DNA from: JADJPO01 sp963750395 | Lineage (GTDB): Bacteria > Actinomycetota > Actinomycetes > Actinomycetales > Kineosporiaceae | Length of the DNA stretch: 64,000 nucleotides | NCBI GenBank assembly: GCA_963750395.1 | Contig: CAVVQM010000006.1 | Coordinates: forward strand, 310,001 to 374,000 | Direction: 5' to 3' | Shown here: one piece after another, positions 59,684 to 64,000 of the stretch | Layout: each line of letters starts with the position of its first letter | Numbering within the stretch: the first letter of the stretch is position 1 | Made by a program: the position numbers and the translations under genes | Notes under the pieces: model-generated | The model's database searches: none | Told to the model about the DNA's origin: nothing | Seen by the model: only the letters and a program-made list of their open reading frames with translations

Positions 59684-61369
59684 TCAGCCGACGGACGGGC
59701 CAAGGCCCAGCGACTGCGGAGTACTGGAATCGGGGGAGGGTTGCGGGATGCCCTCGTCGAGGGGTCCGTACTCGGTCATCAGCGCCTTGTTCCAGGGAGT
59801 GACCTCCTCGGCCACCAGTGAATTGGTGGTCAGGATGAGCCCGGCCACCGACGCACCGTTCTGCAGTGCCTCGCGGACGACGCGCAACGGGTCGATGATG
59901 CCCATCTCGACCATGTTGCCGAACCGGCCCTCCAAGGCGTCGAAGCCGTCGTCGCCGCCTCTCGCGCGCACCTGGGCGACCACGTCGTTCCCGTCGTAGC
60001 CGGCGTTGGACGCGATCAGGTGGACGGGTTCGGACATGGCGCCGCGGACGATCTCGACCCCGATCCGGTAGTCGCCGGTGACCTCCAGGGCGTCCAGCGC
60101 GGACTCGGCGTGCAGCAGCGCGGCACCGCCGCCGGCCACGACGCCCTCGGCGACCGCGGCCCGGGTGGCCTGCAGCGCGTCGTCCACGCGGTGGCGCACC
60201 TCTTTGTTCTCGGCGTTGGTCGCAGTGCCGACCCAGATGATGGCCGCCGTTCCGGACAGACGGGCGATCCGCTCGGACAGGAAGTCCTGGTCGGTGCCGA
60301 TCGCGGCCCGGGCCAGCTCCGCCCGGAGCTGCTGGAGCCTCATGTCCAGCGTCTCACGGTCACCGAGGCCACCGATGATCGTGGTGTGGTCGTTGACCAC
60401 CCGGACCTGGGTGGCCCGTCCCATGTGCTCCAGGGTCATCTGCTCCAGGGCGAAGGAGGAGCTCTTGCTGTGCACCTTGCCCCCGCAGAGGGCGGCGATG
60501 TCTTCGAGCAGGTGGATCCGCTTCTCGCCGAAGCCGGGTGCCTTGATGGCGACCGTGCGCAGGGTCCCGCTCATGTGGTTGTGCACGAGCATCTGCAGGG
60601 CGGTGCCCTCGACCTTCTCGGCGATCACCACGAGGGGCTTGGGGTCCTGCATCACCCGGTCGAGGATCGGCATGAGCTGGCGGACGTCCTTGATCGCCTC
60701 GGCGGACATCAGCAGGTAGCAGTCGGTCAGGACGGCCTCGAGGGTGCCCGGGTTCGTGACCAGATACGGGGTCACGTAGCCGTTGTCGAACTGGAAGTCC
60801 TCGACGAAGCTCACGTCCATCCCGATGTCGTTGCTGTCCTCCACCGTGACCACGCCGTCAGCGCCTGAGACGTGCAACGCCCTGGCCACCACCCTCCCGA
60901 TCGCCTCGTCGTCGTTCGACGAGATCATGGCGACCCGCGCGAACTCCTCCTCACTGGAGATCTGGTGGGCCGACGTGCGCAACCGCTCGACCAAGGTGGC
61001 CACCGCCAGATCGATGCCGCGTTTGACCAGGACGGGGTTGCCGCCCCCCTCGATGGCCTTCATGCCCTCGCGGACGATCGCCTGGGCCAGCACGGTGGCC
61101 GTCGTCGTGCCGTCGCCGACGACGTCGTTGGTCTTGATCGCTGCTTCCTTGAGCAGTTGGGCACCCATGTTCTCGAACGGGTCCCGCAGGTGGATCTCCC
61201 GGGCGATGGTCACCCCGTCGTTGGTCACCTCCGGGGTGCCGACGATCTTCTCCAGGATGACGTTGCGGCCCTTGGGGCCGAGCGTGCTCTTGACGGCCTC
61301 GGCGAGCTGGTCCACGCCGGCCTGGAGCAGCAGACGCGCCTCCCCGCCGAAACGAAGTTCCTTGGCCAT
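59684..61369 (-). CDS. Dedicated GroEL-like chaperonin of the monooxygenase operon (MimG type)
   Basis: 561 residues of type I chaperonin. Seen motifs are STLGPKGRNVILEK, VTNDGVTIAREI, NDVVGDGTTTATVLAQAIVREG (nucleotide binding), IDPLRVVREALQNGASVAG and GVVAGGGAALLHAE. The C-terminus is Ser/Pro-rich, not the GGM tail of housekeeping GroEL, and no groES is nearby. In mycobacterial mim and Rhodococcus/Gordonia prm operons such a GroEL is required to fold the hydroxylase large subunit. Its place after prmD supports that role. Start ATG follows GGGAGG. Confidence 0.92.
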   Translation of the reverse strand: MAKELRFGGEARLLLQAGVDQLAEAVKSTLGPKGRNVILEKIVGTPEVTNDGVTIAREIHLRDPFENMGAQLLKEAAIKTNDVVGDGTTTATVLAQAIVREGMKAIEGGGNPVLVKRGIDLAVATLVERLRTSAHQISSEEEFARVAMISSNDDEAIGRVVARALHVSGADGVVTVEDSNDIGMDVSFVEDFQFDNGYVTPYLVTNPGTLEAVLTDCYLLMSAEAIKDVRQLMPILDRVMQDPKPLVVIAEKVEGTALQMLVHNHMSGTLRTVAIKAPGFGEKRIHLLEDIAALCGGKVHSKSSSFALEQMTLEHMGRATQVRVVNDHTTIIGGLGDRETLDMRLQQLRAELARAAIGTDQDFLSERIARLSGTAAIIWVGTATNAENKEVRHRVDDALQATRAAVAEGVVAGGGAALLHAESALDALEVTGDYRIGVEIVRGAMSEPVHLIASNAGYDGNDVVAQVRARGGDDGFDALEGRFGNMVEMGIIDPLRVVREALQNGASVAGLILTTNSLVAEEVTPWNKALMTEYGPLDEGIPQPSPDSSTPQSLGLGPSVG

Positions 61370-61623
61370 GATGCCTCCCTGTCCGATCGGCCCTCGGCCG
61401 GCCGGTCCTCAGTTGTCGATACGGATGGTTTGCGCGGAAGCCACGAGCCGCCGACCGGAAGCCGGTCGGGACGACAGAGGCGAGACGGAACGGTTGGAAC
61501 GAGCGACCGAGGACGGCGTGGAGCGGGTGTTCGCGGACAGGACGTCGAGCGAAGCAGTCCCTGAGCGAACGACCGCCCCCCGCCGTCCGATCTCGACGGG
61601 CCGCGGGCCGGTGTCGTCGAGGG

Positions 61624-61989
61624 CTACTGAACGGCCTTGAGGTCGAAACCGATGAACTCGGCGGCGTCCTCCGGGTTGGCGAACATGATGGTCCGGTCGT
61701 CCTCGTGGACCATCCGTCCGTAGTGGGTGGACATGCTCTCCTCGAACTCGGCGGCGCTGAACCACCCCGGTTCCTGGCCGGCCGCCTCGTCGACCTCGTC
61801 GTAGACGATGTCGAATCGGTTCTTCCCGTCGACCCGGATCATCGACGGGAGTTCGGTGACGGTGACGTTGGGCTTGGCCCTGAGTACCTCCGCCACCACG
61901 GCTCCGACCTGGTTGTTCATCAGGGTCACGCCACACATGTCCGAGGCGGTGGCGTTCTTCTCGAAGCGGCTCTCCGCGGGTGCGCTCAC
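61624..61989 (-). CDS. Propane/binuclear monooxygenase coupling (effector) protein
   Basis: 121 residues from a GTG at 61989 overlapping the hydroxylase stop. The sequence SDMCGVTLMNNQVGAVVAEVLRAKPNVTVTELPSMIRVDGKN matches the MmoB/DmpM effector family (PrmD/MimD). These small proteins bind the hydroxylase and gate oxygen activation. No cofactor ligands are expected or seen. Confidence 0.92.
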   Translation of the reverse strand: MSAPAESRFEKNATASDMCGVTLMNNQVGAVVAEVLRAKPNVTVTELPSMIRVDGKNRFDIVYDEVDEAAGQEPGWFSAAEFEESMSTHYGRMVHEDDRTIMFANPEDAAEFIGFDLKAVQ

Positions 61990-63182
61990 TGGGTCAACTC
62001 CTTCGGGGGGGTCAGGCCGAGACTGGTGACGATCTCGGCGAACCGGCTCTTGGCAGCATCGAGGCTGTCCTCGAACCGCGGCGGCTTGGCATCGGCCTGC
62101 GACCAGATCGGCTGCAGGGTCCGTGCCGCCTCGATGCACATCGGGACCCAGCGCGAGAGCCAGCCCTGCATCAGATCGATGTTGTGCTGGGCGAACTCCC
62201 GGTCCTGGGTCAGCGGGGCGAAACACGCCTGGGTCCAGCGCAGATCGCGTTCGGCGTAGTCGTACTCGCCGGCGCCCACGACGGTGGGAGTGACGAAGTC
62301 ACCGTTGCCCGCGGCCGCCTGCATGACCAGATGGCTGCGGAACAGCTCCCCGATCAGCGGTTCGAAGACGATGTTCGTCGCGAACATCGACTCGCCCCAG
62401 TCGTCCTCGACGGCGGTGAGCGCCTCGGTGACCTTCCGGACGCCCTGCCACACCGGGTCCTCGTTCCAGGCCTGCAGATGCGCGGTCCCGTCGAAGCCCT
62501 CGATCTGATCGGTGAGCGTCAGGTTGTACAGGGCCAGATCCTGCGCGAAACGGATCTTGTGCATGCTGTTCACCGCGATCGCGGTGTTGTGCATGTTGGT
62601 CGGTCCGGATCTGTTGCACGCAGCGAAGACGTACAGGCCGAGGATGTGCTCGACGTGCATCCACGCTCCGACGTTGTGCTCGACGAAACGCACCCAGTTG
62701 TTCGCCCACTGCTGGAAGGACTTGCTGGTCCGGGCGTTCTCGATGTTCTGACTGACCTGGCGCACGACGTTCGCGTTGTAGCGGAACATCGTGAGTTCCC
62801 ACTCCTCGTTGGGATCACGGAACTCGTGCCAGCCGTGCGCCGGCCAGACCAGGTCCTTCCCACCGCCGCCGGAGCCGGGACCACGATGTGGCTCGGGCTC
62901 GTCCACGCCCCACGCCTTGAGCTTGGTCCAGTGCAAGGGGTACCCCGCGTCACCGTTGGCGAAACCGTAGATCCAGCCCTGCGACAGGTAGTGCCGTGGG
63001 TCCGGCTGCACCTCGACGGTGACGTCCTCGTAGATGGTCTGCTTGCGCTTGGTGGACTTGTAGTAGTTGTAGCGGCGGGCCGTCGCCCCGGAGTCGGGGA
63101 ACTCGGCCGCGCCTGCCTCGGCGTCTGTGAAGACCGGCTTGGGGACGCTGCGTCCCGGACGATCTTCCTGTGTGGTGGTCAT
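61986..63182 (-). CDS. Propane/binuclear monooxygenase hydroxylase small (beta) subunit
   Basis: 398 residues of the PrmC/MimC type. Characteristic segments are ARRYNYYKSTKRKQTIYEDVTVEVQPDPRHYLSQGW, EWELTMFRYNANVVRQVSQNIE, VEHNVGAWMHVEHILGLYVF and WGESMFATNIVFEPLIGELFRS. The beta subunit is structural and lacks the di-iron ligands of the large subunit, which should lie beyond the right edge. It overlaps prmB by four bases and the coupling-protein gene by four. Confidence 0.94.
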   Translation of the reverse strand: MTTTQEDRPGRSVPKPVFTDAEAGAAEFPDSGATARRYNYYKSTKRKQTIYEDVTVEVQPDPRHYLSQGWIYGFANGDAGYPLHWTKLKAWGVDEPEPHRGPGSGGGGKDLVWPAHGWHEFRDPNEEWELTMFRYNANVVRQVSQNIENARTSKSFQQWANNWVRFVEHNVGAWMHVEHILGLYVFAACNRSGPTNMHNTAIAVNSMHKIRFAQDLALYNLTLTDQIEGFDGTAHLQAWNEDPVWQGVRKVTEALTAVEDDWGESMFATNIVFEPLIGELFRSHLVMQAAAGNGDFVTPTVVGAGEYDYAERDLRWTQACFAPLTQDREFAQHNIDLMQGWLSRWVPMCIEAARTLQPIWSQADAKPPRFEDSLDAAKSRFAEIVTSLGLTPPKELTQ

Positions 63183-64000
63183 GAACCGTCCTCGCTTCCT
63201 GGGTCACCTGTGGTCGTGAACTTGTCGTAGAAGATGTCGGCCTCGGCGATGCCCATCTCGTTGAGCAGCGGGATCGCCGCCTCGACCATCGGGGGCGGAC
63301 CGCACAGGTAGGCATCCCGTCCGGTCAGGCTCCCCTCGTTCCGCCGCACCACCTCCGTGATCATCCCGACCTCCCCGTCCCAGTCGTCGCCGCCCGGTTC
63401 GGACAGTGCCGGGACGTACCTGAAGCCGGGCAACTTGTCCTCGAGGGCACGCAGTTCGTCCTCGAAGGACAGGTCCTTGCGGGTCCGCACGCCGTAGTAG
63501 AAGACGGCCTTGCGGTCCACGCCGCGCTCGGCCATGGATCGCAGCAGTCCGAGCACCGGGGCGAGTCCGGCGCCGCCGGCGAGGAACAGCAGGTCGCTCG
63601 ACCTGCTCTCCCGCAGCGTGAAGGTGCCGAACGGACCCTCCACGTCCAGCCGGTCACCGGGCGACAGCCGGCTGTCGAGGTACTGCGAGAAGAGGCCGTC
63701 GGGATAGACCTTGATGACGAACTCCATCAGGCCCTGACGATCCGGCGGATTGGCCATCGAGAACGAGCGGCTCTCGGTGGTGCCGGGGATGGTGATGTCG
63801 ATGTACTGGCCGGGGAAGTACTTCAGGTCCGGCGGGTCGATCAGCTTGATCACCAGGTGCCGCAGGTCGTGGGTCACCGGGGTGATCGAGACCACCTCGG
63901 CCACGCCCTGCTGCAGCGGGAGCCCCGAACGGATGATCTCCTCGTCGTACTGCAGGAGTTCGATCACGAGGTCCTCGTAGGCATGCGCCCGGCAGAGCAG
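63179..64000 (-). CDS. Propane/binuclear monooxygenase reductase (5' truncated)
   Basis: The visible 273 codons run off the right edge. The first residues, LLCRAHAYEDLVIELLQYDEE, include the last Cys of a plant-type [2Fe-2S] ferredoxin domain. A ferredoxin-NADP reductase-like part follows: FAD site TESRSFSMANPP (RxYS-like), FVIKVYPDGLFSQYLDSRLSPGD, the NAD site FLAGGAGLAPVLGLLRSMAERG and the ending YLCGPPPMVEAAIPLL. This is PrmB/MimB, which passes electrons from NADH to the di-iron hydroxylase. Confidence 0.93.
   Translation of the reverse strand: MLCRAHAYEDLVIELLQYDEEIIRSGLPLQQGVAEVVSITPVTHDLRHLVIKLIDPPDLKYFPGQYIDITIPGTTESRSFSMANPPDRQGLMEFVIKVYPDGLFSQYLDSRLSPGDRLDVEGPFGTFTLRESRSSDLLFLAGGAGLAPVLGLLRSMAERGVDRKAVFYYGVRTRKDLSFEDELRALEDKLPGFRYVPALSEPGGDDWDGEVGMITEVVRRNEGSLTGRDAYLCGPPPMVEAAIPLLNEMGIAEADIFYDKFTTTGDPGSEDGS

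Overview
This is a 64-kb, GC-rich stretch of actinobacterial chromosome spanning the replication origin. The evidence is the block dnaN-dnaA facing left and rpmH-rnpA-yidD-yidC-jag-rsmG-parA-parB facing right, DnaA boxes, parS-like sites, a mycobacterial-type pcnA / mutT / murJ / sigM / trxB / trxA block, and GTG starts with 4-bp gene overlaps. gnd lies between dnaN and recF, as in Streptomyces and several related orders. I cannot assign a genus.

Layout. 1-393: 3' end of an unrelated regulator-like gene. 400-6760 (minus): dciA-like DUF721 gene, recF, gnd, dnaN, the oriC candidate (4362-5131), dnaA. 7260-10931 (plus): rpmH, rnpA, frameshifted yidD, yidC, jag, rsmG. 11100-13488: a thioredoxin remnant, a PQ-loop membrane protein and a vanadium-haloperoxidase-like protein. 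13489-18731: a 1.26-kb spacer with DnaA boxes and parS-like sites, parA with a very long N-terminal extension, parB, a hairpin built from parS-like arms, and a small membrane protein. 18728-30085: a GNAT gene, then on the minus strand Nudix, DUF6049-MurJ fusion, pseudokinase, sigM, anti-sigma, trxB, trxA. 30086-35000: CCA-adding enzyme, methyltransferase, MFS exporter, a membrane acyltransferase-like protein. 35031-38213: PLD-helicase-DUF3427. 38347-59288: a Tad/Flp pilus island. 59403-64000: part of a propane-type soluble di-iron monooxygenase operon with its dedicated GroEL.

The part most worth attention is the Tad island. It has cpaB, a TadZ-TadE fusion, a second tadE, tadA, tadB, tadC, a histidine kinase and response regulator, the Flp pilin, a TadG-like protein and an OmpA-like lipoprotein. 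Two much larger proteins, at 38347 and 57658, begin with the same class III prepilin leader as Flp. They then carry a Cys pair just after the membrane helix and long exported domains. The second ends in a ParB/sulfiredoxin-like polymorphic-toxin-type domain and is followed by a 4-bp-overlapping immunity-like gene. All three leader-bearing genes share one promoter architecture: three GGGCCC-type hexamers with fixed 6- and 2-base gaps, then a TANNNT-like -10 about 22 bases further on. Together this suggests a co-regulated set of pilin-led surface proteins, one of them toxic, displayed or released through the Tad machinery. That reading is inference; the sequence directly shows the leaders, the toxin/immunity layout and the shared promoter element.

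At least nine genes carry apparent single-base frameshifts (yidD, trxA, the anti-sigma gene, a methyltransferase, an acyltransferase-like gene, the first pilin-led gene, tadB, the histidine kinase, and a thioredoxin remnant). So many indels in conserved genes suggest residual assembly errors at least as much as true pseudogenes, so frameshifted genes are annotated across the break.
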